A stretch of 64,000 bases of DNA from Loktanella sp. D2R18 (GCF_003318235.1 NZ_QOCG01000004.1:228363-292362); one strand, 5' to 3'. Counted from the first letter of the stretch, positions 17,861-27,551 are shown. The notes: generated by a model not told the origin, from the sequence alone. A program made the numbers and translations.

Positions 17861-18571
17861 CTATGCTTGTGAAAGCCGATAAAAACGTACAGCGTCCAAA
17901 AATGCGGCACGTTTGGTCACTTCAAGGGCAGCGGCTTCGTCGTCCTCTCCCCATTGTTCAATTTGCCAGTGCTCATCTACACGCGAAACGGTCCATGCGT
18001 GGTCCGGATCAACCGCGTCACGCGTTACAGCCAACCCAAGAATCAGTGACCCTGAAATGCTAATCAGGTCATGGGCTGCAGCCAGAGCGAATGCATCAAA
18101 GGCAAAAACCTCAGCGCGCAACCGTGCGAGCGCGTCTGGGTGTTGATCAACATGCATCACACCTTCACCCACGGTCAGCCGCGCATCCAATGTCTTTGCC
18201 GCCCAATCTAATAGTGGATCCCAAGCTGCGGCTTGGCGCGCGATTAGTGTATCTGGTCCCGCCGCCCGGTAGCATAGCAAATCACTATCTCCATATTCTG
18301 CAAGCATCGCAGCCACTTCGGCGTGTTGCGTCCGCACCTTATCAATGGCCGCATTTGCGCCACGGGTGATCGGCATCGTCATCGGGTCCAGATGGTCACC
18401 CTGAGCGTCCCATTCCGCCGCGATTGCTGCGGCCATGGGCAATGTGGGTACGACTAATGTCGCCTTCGCGGGCGTCTTTACACTGCGCCTGTCAAGTTCC
18501 ACCGTGAACCCTCCATCGCAAGCCGTTGCTACCGCCGTTTTCCAAAACCGCTTCGGTTTCCAATCGCTCAT
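17861..18571 (-). CDS. ATP12 family F1-ATPase assembly chaperone
   Basis: The 236-residue protein matches ATP12: WKPKRFWKTAVATACDGGFTV at the start, the DRRSVKTPAK region (about residues 27-36), and ITRGANAAIDKV near residue 68. ATP12 binds the alpha subunit of F1-ATPase during assembly. It is the last gene of a minus-strand operon that begins with rarA and starts 1 base after the HAD gene's stop. Length is normal for alphaproteobacterial members. Confidence 0.88.
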   Translation of the reverse strand: MSDWKPKRFWKTAVATACDGGFTVELDRRSVKTPAKATLVVPTLPMAAAIAAEWDAQGDHLDPMTMPITRGANAAIDKVRTQHAEVAAMLAEYGDSDLLCYRAAGPDTLIARQAAAWDPLLDWAAKTLDARLTVGEGVMHVDQHPDALARLRAEVFAFDAFALAAAHDLISISGSLILGLAVTRDAVDPDHAWTVSRVDEHWQIEQWGEDDEAAALEVTKRAAFLDAVRFYRLSQA

Positions 18572-18572
18572 T

Positions 18573-19238
18573 TTATCGTCCTACAAGTGTATCCACGGCA
18601 GCCGGCAAGGCCCCAAAATCTGTGATTAGCATGTCTGGTCTCAAAGCGTCTGCCGCATGATAGCCCCAAGGCACCCCAATCTTTGCAACCCCAGCCGCGC
18701 GCGCCATATCCATGTCATATGTGGTATCGCCGACCATAACCGCACGATTCTGCGCGACGCCCAATTCATTCAACGCAGTCAAGATCATCGACGGGTTTGG
18801 TTTGGACGGATGGTGGTCCGCGACCTGTTCACTATGAAAGAAACCTTCGAGCGCATGGCGTTCCAGCAACTTGTCCAAACCCCGCCGAGATTTTCCGGTC
18901 GCGACCGCCAGCAAGGTATTTGCCTGCGCGGCCAGCGCATCCAGAACATCCCGCGCGCCGGGGTATAGCGGCCCGTGATTGGCATTTTGTGCGCGCTGGG
19001 TACTGAATGCGTCCTTATAGCCTGCGACCAGCCGATCCTGCGTAGCGCCGTCCGTGTCTGGACATAGCTTGGCAAAAGCTACGTCCAAGGACAGCCCCAC
19101 AATCGACAGTACATCTGCGCGCGCGGGCATTGTACGGCCTTCGGCGTCAAACGCATGTGTCATCGCGGTCAGAATTTCGTCCTGACTATCGACCAGCGTG
19201 CCGTCGACGTCAAAAATGACAAGCCGCAGATCAGGCAT
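18573..19238 (-). CDS. HAD-superfamily hydrolase (phosphoglycolate-phosphatase-like)
   Basis: The 221-residue protein has the HAD motifs: I, VIFDVDGTLVDS (residues 6-17); II, a serine/threonine within LLAVATGKS; III, a lysine in HHPSKPNP; IV, VMVGDTTYDMDMA. A helical cap lies between I and II, as in Gph/PGMB phosphatases; the substrate is unknown. ATG at 19238 is used; a longer frame from 19364 reads antisense-free through the RluA gene and lacks a ribosome site. It overlaps the RluA stop by 8 bases, so the two genes are coupled. Confidence 0.85.
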   Translation of the reverse strand: MPDLRLVIFDVDGTLVDSQDEILTAMTHAFDAEGRTMPARADVLSIVGLSLDVAFAKLCPDTDGATQDRLVAGYKDAFSTQRAQNANHGPLYPGARDVLDALAAQANTLLAVATGKSRRGLDKLLERHALEGFFHSEQVADHHPSKPNPSMILTALNELGVAQNRAVMVGDTTYDMDMARAAGVAKIGVPWGYHAADALRPDMLITDFGALPAAVDTLVGR

Positions 19239-20283
19239 CAGGCATATTAAACGGATCAACCGGGGCGTGGCCCACAACCCAACCGACGTAATCCCAAGTG
19301 TTCTGCATATGCTCTGGCAAAGGCGCGGTAATGTGTAGCTGCGCGCCCGTTGCCGGATGCTCAATCGTCAGGGACCGCGCATGCAGGTGCATCTTACGGC
19401 CAATTTCAGACCCCATGCCAGCGCCCCAGCCATCGCCAAGGTTTTCTTGGCTGGAACCGCCATATTTCCCGTCACCAATAATCGGGTGTCCGATTTCAGC
19501 CATATGCGCGCGCAACTGGTGTGTGCGGCCTGTAATGGGCACAAGCGCGCACCAAGAGGCGCGCGACGCGAGCGTATCCATCACAGCATAGTCGGATGTG
19601 GCGCGTTTGGCTCCTTCGGTGCTGTCGACATCTTTTGGATGCACGCAGCGCATTTTTTCATTGTCGCCACCACGGCCACCACCGGATTTCACCAACCCGT
19701 ATTTGATTGTCCCGGCGCGCGGATGCGGCACGCCAGCAACCGCAGCCCAGTAAATCTTGCGGGTCTCGCGATGCTTAAGATTCTCGGTCAATTGCTTGGC
19801 CATCATGCGGGTGCGGGCAAGCAGCAAAACGCCAGATGTGTCCTTGTCCAACCGGTGCACAAGGCGCGGTTTTTCATCGTAGCCAAATGCCAGCGCCTCG
19901 GCCATGCCATCGACGTGACGGTTGGTGTTTGTGCCGCCCTGCGTGGCCAACCCGTGCGGTTTATTGATCGCAATGATGTGGTCATCTTTGTAGATCACAC
20001 AAGACTGGATCAGCTTTGCTTCGGCCTTAGTCACACCAGATCGCGCGAGCGATGCCGCTGCAGCGGCTTCAACTTCACTTGGAAGCGGTGGGATGCGCAC
20101 CTTTTGCCCGACTTCAAGCCGTGCGTTCGATTTCACACGCCCACCATCGACGCGCAACTCGCCTTTACGGCACATCTTTTCGATGCGCCCTTGGGTAACG
20201 TGCGGAAATAGACGGCGCAGATAGCGATCAAGCCGCTGGTCGCCATCATCAGGGCCGATTGTCCGTGTTTGTACGCCGCTCAT
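19231..20283 (-). CDS. RluA-family 23S rRNA pseudouridine synthase (RluC-like)
   Basis: The 350-residue protein has an N-terminal S4 RNA-binding domain (RLDRYLRRLFPHVTQGRIEK, about residues 17-36) and a catalytic domain with the RluA motif HRLDKDTSGVLLLART that carries the catalytic aspartate. RluC modifies 23S rRNA positions 955/2504/2580; family membership is clear but target choice is inferred. The start at 20283 overlaps the crcB stop in an ATGA arrangement and removes seven residues of a longer frame. Confidence 0.88.
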   Translation of the reverse strand: MSGVQTRTIGPDDGDQRLDRYLRRLFPHVTQGRIEKMCRKGELRVDGGRVKSNARLEVGQKVRIPPLPSEVEAAAAASLARSGVTKAEAKLIQSCVIYKDDHIIAINKPHGLATQGGTNTNRHVDGMAEALAFGYDEKPRLVHRLDKDTSGVLLLARTRMMAKQLTENLKHRETRKIYWAAVAGVPHPRAGTIKYGLVKSGGGRGGDNEKMRCVHPKDVDSTEGAKRATSDYAVMDTLASRASWCALVPITGRTHQLRAHMAEIGHPIIGDGKYGGSSQENLGDGWGAGMGSEIGRKMHLHARSLTIEHPATGAQLHITAPLPEHMQNTWDYVGWVVGHAPVDPFNMPDA

Positions 20284-20630
20284 AGGGCACCTTTCGCAAT
20301 CCAAAGGCCAACAGCGCAGGCCGCCAGCGATAATAGAACCGTGCCCATAACATATCCACCAGCCGCCGCCAGCCTTCCGGCCTCAAGCAAACGCATGGTA
20401 TCAAGGGAAAACGCAGAAAATGTAGTGAAACCGCCCAAAACGCCGATAATCAGGAACGGCTGCCATGCATGGAACCCCTTATGTTGGATCGCCGCATAGA
20501 TGGCACCAATGAGCAGCGACCCCAGAGCGTTTACCAGCATCGTTCCAAACGGAAAGGCCATGCTGACCACAATCAAATAGCGCAGTACAGCGCCAATCGC
20601 GCCGCCACAAGCAACCATCCATAACGTCAT
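20280..20630 (-). CDS. crcB: Fluoride channel CrcB/Fluc
   Basis: The 116-residue protein has four hydrophobic segments and the hallmark motifs GGAIGAVLRYL (residues 9-19), GTMLVNALGSLLIGA with the pore asparagine, and GFTTFSAFSLDTM. Fluc dimers export fluoride. ATGA overlaps join it to rarA upstream and to the pseudouridine synthase downstream. No fluoride riboswitch is visible, as expected for an internal operon gene. Confidence 0.93.
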   Translation of the reverse strand: MTLWMVACGGAIGAVLRYLIVVSMAFPFGTMLVNALGSLLIGAIYAAIQHKGFHAWQPFLIIGVLGGFTTFSAFSLDTMRLLEAGRLAAAGGYVMGTVLLSLAACAVGLWIAKGAL

Positions 20631-21937
20631 GACCTATTCCTTTTCGCGCGCAGCCCGGCAAAGTAGTCGACCCGCTTTTTCAACTCACGTTCAAACCCGC
20701 GATCGACGGGCAGGTAGTAGACACCGCGCTTCATCCCATCAGGGAAATAGTTTTGGCCTGAAAATGCATCTTCGGCATCATGGTCATAGGCATAGCCCGC
20801 GCCAAAGCCTTGCTCTTTCATCATCTGCGTTGGGGCATTGATGATATGGCTTGGCGGCGGGGTCGAACCTGTGCTTTTCGCCGCAACCACCGCTGCCTTG
20901 TAACCGACATAAGCCGCGTTAGACTTTGGGGCCAAGGCGACGTAAACCAAGGCCTGCGCCAATGCCAATTCACCCTCGGGGCTACCGATCCGCTCGTAAG
21001 CGTCCCAAGACTGCAAGCACACGGCCTGCGCTTGCGGGTCGGCAAGCCCGACCTCTTCGACAGCCATGCGGGTAATGCGGCGCGCCAAATATCGCGGGTC
21101 TTCACCCCCTGCCAACATGCGCGCAAACCAATAAAGCGCCGCATCCGGGTCCGATCCGCGTACCGATTTATGCAGGGCACTGATCAGGTTGTAATGTTCT
21201 TCACCTGACTTGTCGTATTTCGCCGCGCGCTTCATCAGGCGTTTGGTCAGGTCTTCAGTGGACAGTTTCCCATCTACCTTCCACGCAGCAACCTGTTCGA
21301 TGAGGTTCAAAAGCGCGCGCCCGTCACCATCAGCCATTTCAAGCAAAGCCTCGCGGGCATAGCCATCCAGCGGTAGAGGGCGATCAAGGTCCTGTTCGGC
21401 ACGCTGCGCTAGCCGTTCTAGGTCAGCCAGATCAAGCCGGGTCAGGATCAACACCTGCGACCGGCTGAGCACCGCTGCATTCAATTCAAAGCTGGGGTTT
21501 TCGGTCGTTGCCCCCACCAACAGGATGGTGCCATCTTCCATATAGGGCAAAAACCCATCTTGCTGGGCTTTGTTGAAACGGTGAATCTCGTCCACGAATA
21601 ACAAGGTTCCCTTGCCATTTTGGCGGCGCATTTTGGCGGCTTCGAAGACTTTGCGTAGGTCCGGCACACCCGTAAAAATCGCGCTGATCTGTACAAAATG
21701 CAGGTCCGTTTCATCGGCCAACAGGCGGGCAATCGTCGTTTTGCCGACGCCGGGAGGCCCCCAAAAAATCAAAGACGACAGGGACCCCGACGAAAGCATT
21801 GTCCCCAAAGGTGCATCCGGCCCAAGCACCTGTTGTTGGCCGATAACATCGCCCAAGCGCTGCGGCCGCAAACGATCCGCCAGCGGATGCGGGGCAACGG
21901 GGGTATCAGATTGCGGTGTTGCGAATAGATCAGCCAT
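20627..21937 (-). CDS. rarA: Replication-associated recombination protein A (MgsA/RarA)
   Basis: The 436-residue AAA+ ATPase shows the RarA N-terminus (PLADRLRPQRLGDVIGQQQ), Walker A GPPGVGKTT, Walker B LLFVDEIHRFNK, and a C-terminal tetramerisation part ending YFAGLRAKR. RarA acts at stalled replication forks. Start at 21937 (MADLFATPQ) is preferred to an in-frame ATG eight codons upstream. It is the first gene of the rarA-crcB-RluA-HAD-ATP12 operon, whose members overlap or nearly overlap. Confidence 0.94.
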   Translation of the reverse strand: MADLFATPQSDTPVAPHPLADRLRPQRLGDVIGQQQVLGPDAPLGTMLSSGSLSSLIFWGPPGVGKTTIARLLADETDLHFVQISAIFTGVPDLRKVFEAAKMRRQNGKGTLLFVDEIHRFNKAQQDGFLPYMEDGTILLVGATTENPSFELNAAVLSRSQVLILTRLDLADLERLAQRAEQDLDRPLPLDGYAREALLEMADGDGRALLNLIEQVAAWKVDGKLSTEDLTKRLMKRAAKYDKSGEEHYNLISALHKSVRGSDPDAALYWFARMLAGGEDPRYLARRITRMAVEEVGLADPQAQAVCLQSWDAYERIGSPEGELALAQALVYVALAPKSNAAYVGYKAAVVAAKSTGSTPPPSHIINAPTQMMKEQGFGAGYAYDHDAEDAFSGQNYFPDGMKRGVYYLPVDRGFERELKKRVDYFAGLRAKRNRS

Positions 21938-21970
21938 GCAGCGAACATATGCCTTATGCAAAAAAGCGAA

Positions 21971-21992
21971 AGCCCCGCGTGACCGCGAGGCT
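21971..21992 (-). terminator. Terminator of the alpha ribosomal operon
   Basis: Nine-base arms (AGCCTCGCG/CGCGGGGCT on the minus strand, one mismatch) are followed by TTTCGCTTTTTT, 29 bases beyond the rplQ stop and just before rarA. Confidence 0.85.
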
Positions 21993-22020
21993 TTGCAAAA
22001 TTTGACAAAACGCGGGGAAC

Positions 22021-22440
22021 TTAATCCTCTGCGTTCTCGTATTCAGCCAAACGTGCTTTGTCAGCAGAGCCTTTGGCGTCGACGTCGCGGTCGACGAATT
22101 CGATGATCGCCATTGGCGCCATGTCGCCGTAGCGGAAGCCGGCTTTCATGATGCGGATGTAGCCACCCTGACGGTCCTTGTAGCGTGGCCCAAGGATTTC
22201 GAACAGTTTCGCTGTGTGCATTTCTTGCTTCAGACGTGCGTTTGCCTGACGACGGGCGTGCAGGTCGCCGCGTTTTGCAAGCGTGATCAGCTTTTCAGTG
22301 ATCCGGCGCAATTCTTTTGCTTTTGGCAATGTTGTTTTGATTTGCTCATGTTCGATGAGCGAGCCAGCCATGTTCGCGAACAGCGCTTTACGGTGTTCAT
22401 GTGTACGGTTCAGGCGGCGGTAACCACGTGCGTGACGCAT
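22021..22440 (-). CDS. rplQ: Large-subunit ribosomal protein L17
   Basis: The 139-residue protein begins [20 protein letters not shown], the L17 signature, and has an acidic C-terminal tail ([13 protein letters not shown]) common in alphaproteobacteria. L17 sits near the exit tunnel of the 50S subunit. It is the last gene of the spc/alpha block, 135 bases after rpoA with a UUCG-capped hairpin between them. Confidence 0.97.
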   Translation of the reverse strand: MRHARGYRRLNRTHEHRKALFANMAGSLIEHEQIKTTLPKAKELRRITEKLITLAKRGDLHARRQANARLKQEMHTAKLFEILGPRYKDRQGGYIRIMKAGFRYGDMAPMAIIEFVDRDVDAKGSADKARLAEYENAED

Positions 22441-22550
22441 TTGATAGTCTCCTAAGTGCTTTATACTTTGTGCAGCGGTCTGATGCGTGCCAGCCGCGTT
22501 ATTGGGGCAGAATTACCCAGTTATTCCCCACCAGCGTGGGCATTTGCGGA

Positions 22551-22566
22551 TGGGCCCGAAGGCCCA
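22551..22566 (-). other. UUCG-tetraloop hairpin between rpoA and rplQ
   Basis: On the minus-strand RNA this reads a 6-base perfect stem (UGGGCC/GGCCCA) closed by C(UUCG)G, an unusually stable tetraloop, 10 bases after the rpoA stop. There is no U tract, so it is more likely an mRNA-stabilising or attenuating element than a full terminator. Confidence 0.7.
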
Positions 22567-22575
22567 CCCAAATTC

Positions 22576-23592
22576 TTAGAACTGATCTTCGAACTTTTTC
22601 GCCAGATCTTCGATGTTATCCGGCGGCCAGTCCTCAACGTCCATGCCGAGGTGCAGACCCATGCCTGACAGCACTTCTTTGATCTCGTTCAAAGACTTCC
22701 GGCCAAAGTTTGGAGTGCGGAGCATTTCTGCTTCGGTTTTTTGGATCAGATCGCCAATGTAAACGATGTTGTCGTTCTTGAGGCAATTTGCAGAACGGAC
22801 AGACAGTTCCAGCTCGTCCACTTTCTTAAGAAGAAGTGGGTTGAACTCAAGACCATCATCGTCTTGGCCAGCGGTTGCTGATTCAGGCTCGTCGAAGTTG
22901 ACGAAGATCGACAGCTGGTCTTGCAAGATGCGTGCTGCATAAGCAACCGCGTCATCTGGCGTGATAGACCCGTCTGTTTCGACTTTCATCGTCAGCTTAT
23001 CATAATCCAAAACCTGACCTTCACGGGTCGGCTGAACGTCATAGCTGACTTTTTTCACGGGGCTATAGATCGCGTCGATGGCAATCATGCCGATCGGTGC
23101 GTCTTCCGGTTTGTTCTTATCCGCAGCGACATAGCCCTTACCGGTATTCACGGTCAGTTCCATGTAAAGATCAGCGCCATCGTCAAGGTGACAGATCACG
23201 TGGTCTTTGTTCAGCACTTCGATCCCAGCAGTCTCGCTGATGTCAGCAGCAGTCACAACGCCAGGGCCTTTGGCCTGAACGGACAAACGCTTAGGGCCTT
23301 CGACTTCCATACGGATGGCGACGCCTTTGAGATTCAAAACGATGTCAGTCACGTCTTCACGTACACCTGACACGGATGAAAACTCGTGCAGAACGTTGTC
23401 AATCTGAACGGCAGTGATCGCAGCACCTTGCAGCGATGACATCAGGATACGGCGCAATGCGTTGCCCAAAGTCAGACCAAAGCCACGCTCAAGCGGTTCA
23501 GCAATCACAGTTGCCTGACGCATTGGGTCGTTGCCCGGCTTCACTTCCAATTGTGTCGGCTTGATCAACTCAGCCCAGTTCTTGTGGATCAT
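22576..23592 (-). CDS. rpoA: DNA-directed RNA polymerase alpha subunit
   Basis: The 338-residue protein has the alpha N-terminal domain (assembly; [22 protein letters not shown] near residue 31) and the C-terminal DNA/activator-binding domain ([20 protein letters not shown] near 250). ATG at 23592 (MIHKNWAEL) follows GGAGGG by 5 bases; a longer in-frame ATG at 23604 sits before that site and is rejected. It follows rpsK after a 113-base spacer with a hairpin. Confidence 0.97.
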   Translation of the reverse strand: MIHKNWAELIKPTQLEVKPGNDPMRQATVIAEPLERGFGLTLGNALRRILMSSLQGAAITAVQIDNVLHEFSSVSGVREDVTDIVLNLKGVAIRMEVEGPKRLSVQAKGPGVVTAADISETAGIEVLNKDHVICHLDDGADLYMELTVNTGKGYVAADKNKPEDAPIGMIAIDAIYSPVKKVSYDVQPTREGQVLDYDKLTMKVETDGSITPDDAVAYAARILQDQLSIFVNFDEPESATAGQDDDGLEFNPLLLKKVDELELSVRSANCLKNDNIVYIGDLIQKTEAEMLRTPNFGRKSLNEIKEVLSGMGLHLGMDVEDWPPDNIEDLAKKFEDQF

Positions 23593-23660
23593 GTGTCCCT
23601 CCATTCCTGTTTGCCTTCATGTCCGAAAGGCAAACGCCCGAGGTTTCAAAATGACGGATT

Positions 23661-23688
23661 GGGGCCGTGCAAAAATATGCACGACCCC
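23661..23688 (-). other. Hairpin between rpsK and rpoA
   Basis: Eleven-base arms (GGGGCCGTGCA/TGCACGACCCC, one mismatch) with a 6-base loop, 18 bases after the rpsK stop. The minus strand continues AATCCGTCATTTTG with no immediate T tract, so it is a candidate attenuator or processing site within the alpha operon. Confidence 0.6.
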
Positions 23689-23705
23689 AAAGCGTTTGGG
23701 TGAAA

Positions 23706-24095
23706 TTAAACGCGGCGGCGCTTTGGTGGGCGGCAGCCGTTGTGCGCCATTGGTGTCACGTCACGGATAGATGTGATGTTGAAACCAGCAGCAGCCAAAG
23801 CGCGCAATGCGCTTTCGCGGCCAGAACCGGGACCCTGCACTTCGACTTCAAGCGTTTTCACGCCGTGATCTTGTGCTTTCTTGCCCGCATCCTCAGCAGC
23901 CATCTGAGCAGCATAAGGTGTCGACTTACGAGACCCTTTAAAGCCCATTGTGCCCGCAGACGACCAAGAGATCGCGTTGCCCTGCACATCGGAGATGAGG
24001 ATTTTTGTATTGTTGAAAGAAGAGTTTACGTGAGCAACGCCAGCGGCGATGTTCTTGGAAACCTTCTTTTTGGTGCGTTTGGTATCGCGTGCCAT
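23706..24095 (-). CDS. rpsK: Small-subunit ribosomal protein S11
   Basis: The 129-residue protein has the S11 core ([20 protein letters not shown] near residue 20) and the C-terminal [18 protein letters not shown] typical of the family. S11 forms the platform of the 30S subunit. It lies 14 bases after rpsM, the usual alpha-operon order. Confidence 0.97.
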   Translation of the reverse strand: MARDTKRTKKKVSKNIAAGVAHVNSSFNNTKILISDVQGNAISWSSAGTMGFKGSRKSTPYAAQMAAEDAGKKAQDHGVKTLEVEVQGPGSGRESALRALAAAGFNITSIRDVTPMAHNGCRPPKRRRV

Positions 24096-24109
24096 CTGTC
24101 AGATCTCCC

Positions 24110-24478
24110 TTATTTCTTCTTACCAGCAATGGCCTTTGCAGGGCCCTTGCGTGTACGTGCGTTGGTTGATGTCCGCTGCCCACGAACAGGCAGGTTACGA
24201 CGGTGACGCAGGCCACGGTAGCAACCAAGGTCCATCAAGCGTTTGATGTTCATCTGTGTCTCGCGACGCAGGTCACCTTCGACCATCAGGTTCGCATCGA
24301 TGTATTCGCGGATCGCGAGCACTTCGGCATCTGACAATTCGTTAACGCGACGTGCGCGATCAATTTTGACCGCTTCACAGATTTCTTCAGATTTGGCAGG
24401 GCCAATTCCGGTGATGTAGGTAAGGGCGATTGGAACCCGCTTTGCAGTCGGGATGTTTACGCCGGCAATACGTGCCAC
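24110..24478 (-). CDS. rpsM: Small-subunit ribosomal protein S13 (GTG start)
   Basis: The 122-residue protein starts at GTG (24478) giving (M)[18 protein letters not shown], the exact S13 N-terminus and usual length. AAGGA lies 8 bases upstream. A longer ATG frame from 24529 would add [17 protein letters not shown], which no S13 has. The C-terminal [20 protein letters not shown] is typical. S13 is in the 30S head and contacts P-site tRNA. The preceding gene in the operon is an unexpected membrane protein. Confidence 0.95.
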   Translation of the reverse strand: MARIAGVNIPTAKRVPIALTYITGIGPAKSEEICEAVKIDRARRVNELSDAEVLAIREYIDANLMVEGDLRRETQMNIKRLMDLGCYRGLRHRRNLPVRGQRTSTNARTRKGPAKAIAGKKK

Positions 24479-24534
24479 GTGTGCAATTCCTTTTGGTTGC
24501 GGGTCCGTCATTCCAGACCCTTTTTTCACAACGC

Positions 24535-24559
24535 AAGCCCGCAGCGATTGCCCGGGCTT
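24535..24559 (-). other. Hairpin upstream of rpsM
   Basis: Arms AAGCCCG/CGGGCTT around an 11-base loop, between the orphan membrane-protein gene and rpsM. No clear T tract follows on the minus strand. It may mark the end of the orphan gene's transcript or be a leader element of rpsM. Confidence 0.45.
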
Positions 24560-24678
24560 AAGTCATATCGAGGTGGTTGATGGCGTTCCGGGGGCGACCC
24601 GTTAACCGATCATTGATTCCCTTGCGGGATGGCGCTGTTTAGGAGGGTTCCCACAAAGGGTCAAGCCCTTGAACGCCA

Positions 24679-25077
24679 CTAGGGGACCCAAGATGCCGGG
24701 TAAACGTCTACCGTTCCGTCAGCGACACCTACGATTTCCAACTCGGTCCTACGGAACACAGCCTTTATTCCATCAAGCTGTCCTTCTAGGCGTTCAATTT
24801 TCACATCTGTGTCCCAGCCGTACATGAATGGCAGCAGTCCAACAAAGACGCATCCAACCGCTAGAAGCATTTCGTCCAGGCCGCGTGCAAACAAGAGGAG
24901 TGCAAGAAACCACAAACTCCCAACGTACTTGATAGGTACGTAGCGTTTTTTCAGTGGACGGACCTCTCCAAGAAGTTCTGAAAACCGGTCGTATTCATCG
25001 ACCAATTCTTCAGGAACAGCTGCGGTTGTATGAGGTAATTTAGCCAAGAGCCTTACTAATGCTCGCCGCAACATCAT
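24679..25077 (-). CDS. Orphan membrane protein inserted between adk and rpsM
   Basis: No family recognised. From ATG 25077 the product is 132 residues with two hydrophobic segments ([17 protein letters not shown] and [19 protein letters not shown], about residues 50-85) followed by a soluble tail ([20 protein letters not shown]) with a coiled-coil look. The start is uncertain: ATG 25077 overlaps adk by 38 bases, while TTG 25047 has AAGGCT close upstream and overlaps only 8 bases. adk is normally followed directly by rpsM, so this gene is an insertion into the ribosomal cluster. Confidence 0.6.
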   Translation of the reverse strand: MMLRRALVRLLAKLPHTTAAVPEELVDEYDRFSELLGEVRPLKKRYVPIKYVGSLWFLALLLFARGLDEMLLAVGCVFVGLLPFMYGWDTDVKIERLEGQLDGIKAVFRRTELEIVGVADGTVDVYPASWVP

Positions 25078-25615
25078 CCATGCTGGCGAGGCCATCCACA
25101 GATTGCAGATCACCCTTGGCATAGTAATAGCCGATCAGCGGGCTGGTTTGCTTGTAGTAGGCCAGCAGACGGACTTTCAGGCTTTCTGCGTTGTCGTCAG
25201 CGCGGGCGGCACCTCCGGCAGCGACAGTATCGGCCGCACGGCCAAGGATGCGTTCAACCAGAACCTCATCATTCACCTGCAGCTCGATCACGTGGTCCAA
25301 GCCCTGCCCCATCTCGGACAAAAGCGCATCCAATGCATCGGCCTGTGCAAGCGTCCGCGGGAAGCCGTCAAAGATGAACCCGCCTTCGGCGCCATTTTCC
25401 AATTGTTCGCGGATCAGGCCAATGACGATTTCATCGGTGACAAGATTGCCCGCATCCATCACGGCTGCGACTTTCTTGCCCATTTCAGTTCCACTGGTCC
25501 GCGCGGCACGCAGCATGTCACCGGTGCTCAGTTGCACCATGTTACGTTCTGCCACAAGTTTCTGTGCTTGTGTGCCTTTGCCCGCTCCGGGCGGTCCCAG
25601 TAGAATGATATTCAT
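25040..25615 (-). CDS. adk: Adenylate kinase (short form)
   Basis: The 191-residue enzyme (2 ADP to ATP + AMP) has the P-loop [12 protein letters not shown] (residues 7-18), [11 protein letters not shown] for AMP, and [14 protein letters not shown]. The LID region around residue 125 is short ([19 protein letters not shown]), with no zinc cysteines, as in the short-form alphaproteobacterial enzymes. Its ATG overlaps the secY stop (ATGA), the usual secY-adk coupling. Confidence 0.95.
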   Translation of the reverse strand: MNIILLGPPGAGKGTQAQKLVAERNMVQLSTGDMLRAARTSGTEMGKKVAAVMDAGNLVTDEIVIGLIREQLENGAEGGFIFDGFPRTLAQADALDALLSEMGQGLDHVIELQVNDEVLVERILGRAADTVAAGGAARADDNAESLKVRLLAYYKQTSPLIGYYYAKGDLQSVDGLASMDDVAASISKALG

Positions 25616-26973
25616 TTGCGCGATGGTCCCTTACGTTTGTTTGAACTGCGCTTACCGCGCAACTGTGACTTCTCGATCAGCCCTTCATATTGATGGGCGA
25701 CGAGATGCGACTGGATTTGCTGGATCGTATCCATACCGACCGAAACGATGATCAATACCGATGTTCCACCAAAGTAGAATGGCACCGAAAGTTGCGCTCG
25801 GATGATTTCGGGCAGCAGTGCAACGAGCGCCAGGTAGCCGGATCCGAGCACAAGAATACGGGTGACGACATAATCCAGGTATTCAGCGGTCTTTTTACCG
25901 GGGCGAATGCCGGGAACAAAGCCGTTTTGGTTTTTCAGGTTGTCCGCGACTTCATCCGTCTTGAACGCAACTTCACGTGTGTAAAAGTAGGTAAAAAATA
26001 CAATCATGCCGCCAAAGAAGATCAGATAGAGCGGCTGACCGGGGCCAAATAGTGCCAAGATCGTGGACATAACCGGCCCAGATGTGCCGCCGCTAAATGT
26101 GCTGATCGTGGTCGGCAGCAGCAACAAAGCAGATGCAAAGATCGCAGGGATCACACCGGCCGGGTTGACCTTAATCGGCAGGTGGCTGGATGATCCGTCA
26201 AAGACTTTCATGCCACGTTGTTGGCGCGGGTACTGAATGTGGATCTTGCGGAGCGAACGTTCCATGAACACCACGAACAGCAGCACGATACCGACCATGA
26301 CCAAAATACCAATGATAGTCAGCGGACTAATGGTGCCAGACCGGCCTTGTGCAAGAAATTGTGCCAATGCGGCTGGGATTTCGGCAATAATCCCAACAAA
26401 GATAATCAGTGAGATACCGTTGCCGATGCCACGTGCCGTTATCTGCTCGCCGATCCACATCAACAGCATTGTTCCACCAACGATGGTAATCATACACGCA
26501 GCACGGAAAAATAGGCCTGGATCATGCGCAAAGCCACCGGCTTCAAGCCCAACAGACATCCCGTAAGCCTGCGCAGTCGCCAAGAATACCGTCCCATATC
26601 GGGTGTACTGGGTTAGTTTGCGACGGCCCTGCTCACCCTCTTTCTTGAGGTTCTTGAGCGGCTCCCACATGGACCCAAGCAGCTGCATCACGATGGATGC
26701 AGAAATGTAGGGCATAATTCCAAGGGTAAAGATCGCCATGCGCGACAGCGCACCACCGGTAAACATCGACAGGATGCCGCCAATACCTGTGGCCGCTTGA
26801 TCCATAAATTCGCGCAATGCGTTCGAATCGATGCCGGGAACCGGAATATAGGTGCCAAGACGGTAAACCATCAGCATCCCGATGGTGAATAGAATGCGCT
26901 GGCGCAATTCCGTTGCCTTACCGAACGCGCTCCAACTTATGTTGGATGCCATTTGCTCTGCTGCAGAAGCCAT
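25612..26973 (-). CDS. secY: Preprotein translocase subunit SecY
   Basis: The 453-residue protein has the ten-helix SecY pattern. Recognisable parts are [20 protein letters not shown] in TM1, the plug region, [20 protein letters not shown], and the cytoplasmic loop [20 protein letters not shown]. It forms the protein-conducting channel with SecE and SecG. It follows rplO after 104 bases that contain a large hairpin, rather than directly. Confidence 0.97.
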   Translation of the reverse strand: MASAAEQMASNISWSAFGKATELRQRILFTIGMLMVYRLGTYIPVPGIDSNALREFMDQAATGIGGILSMFTGGALSRMAIFTLGIMPYISASIVMQLLGSMWEPLKNLKKEGEQGRRKLTQYTRYGTVFLATAQAYGMSVGLEAGGFAHDPGLFFRAACMITIVGGTMLLMWIGEQITARGIGNGISLIIFVGIIAEIPAALAQFLAQGRSGTISPLTIIGILVMVGIVLLFVVFMERSLRKIHIQYPRQQRGMKVFDGSSSHLPIKVNPAGVIPAIFASALLLLPTTISTFSGGTSGPVMSTILALFGPGQPLYLIFFGGMIVFFTYFYTREVAFKTDEVADNLKNQNGFVPGIRPGKKTAEYLDYVVTRILVLGSGYLALVALLPEIIRAQLSVPFYFGGTSVLIIVSVGMDTIQQIQSHLVAHQYEGLIEKSQLRGKRSSNKRKGPSRK

Positions 26974-26993
26974 TTCGTGTCTCTTTTCATGCT

Positions 26994-27028
26994 AAACGCC
27001 GCCAAACGGGTTCCCGTTGGCGGCGTTT
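26994..27028 (-). terminator. Large hairpin between rplO and secY
   Basis: Arms of 16-17 bases (AAACGCCGCCAA plus CGGG against CCCG plus TTGGCGGCGTTT, one bulged base) with only a 2-base apex; the minus strand continues TTTAGC. It could terminate part of the transcription from rplO before secY or protect the upstream mRNA. Confidence 0.65.
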
Positions 27029-27077
27029 GGGAAAACTTGAATGGATATGTAAGCAACGTTTCCGCTGCTCACAAGTC

Positions 27078-27551
27078 TTACTCAGCCGCAGCCGCTGTTG
27101 CGACGGTCAGTGAACCGCCTGCTTTTGCGACAGCTTCAACGGCACCAGCTGAGGCACCGGTGACAATGATCGTTGCTTTTGCGGTGAAATCACCTTTTGC
27201 AAGAACGCGGATACCGTCTTTTTTGCGACGCACCAGACCGGACGCGATCAGCGCATCTTCGGTGATGTCTGCTTTGATGTCGATCTTGCCTTCGTCGATG
27301 AATTTCTGGATCAGGCCAAGGTTTACAACAGCGAATGCCTTGCGGTTCGGCTTGTTAAAGCCGCGCTTTGGCAGACGTTGGTAAATCGGCATTTGGCCGC
27401 CTTCGAAGCCTTTGATCGCCACACCAGAGCGTGATTTTTGACCTTTGATACCACGGCCACCGGTCTTACCCATGCCGGAACCCGGACCACGGCCAATGCG
27501 TTTCTTGCGCTGTGTTGCGCCTTCGTTGTCGTGAAGTTCGTTCAGTTTCAT
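27078..27551 (-). CDS. rplO: Large-subunit ribosomal protein L15
   Basis: The 157-residue protein begins [20 protein letters not shown] with the glycine-rich [20 protein letters not shown] segment (residues about 21-40) that is diagnostic for L15. The tail is alanine-rich. It is a 50S assembly protein. rpmD normally abuts it; here a DUF1127 gene and two terminator-like hairpins intervene. Confidence 0.96.
   Translation of the reverse strand: MKLNELHDNEGATQRKKRIGRGPGSGMGKTGGRGIKGQKSRSGVAIKGFEGGQMPIYQRLPKRGFNKPNRKAFAVVNLGLIQKFIDEGKIDIKADITEDALIASGLVRRKKDGIRVLAKGDFTAKATIIVTGASAGAVEAVAKAGGSLTVATAAAAE

Noticed and set aside
19357..20211. 284-codon plus-strand frame opposite the RluA-family gene
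   Set aside because: Antisense shadow; the RluA motifs on the other strand are complete.
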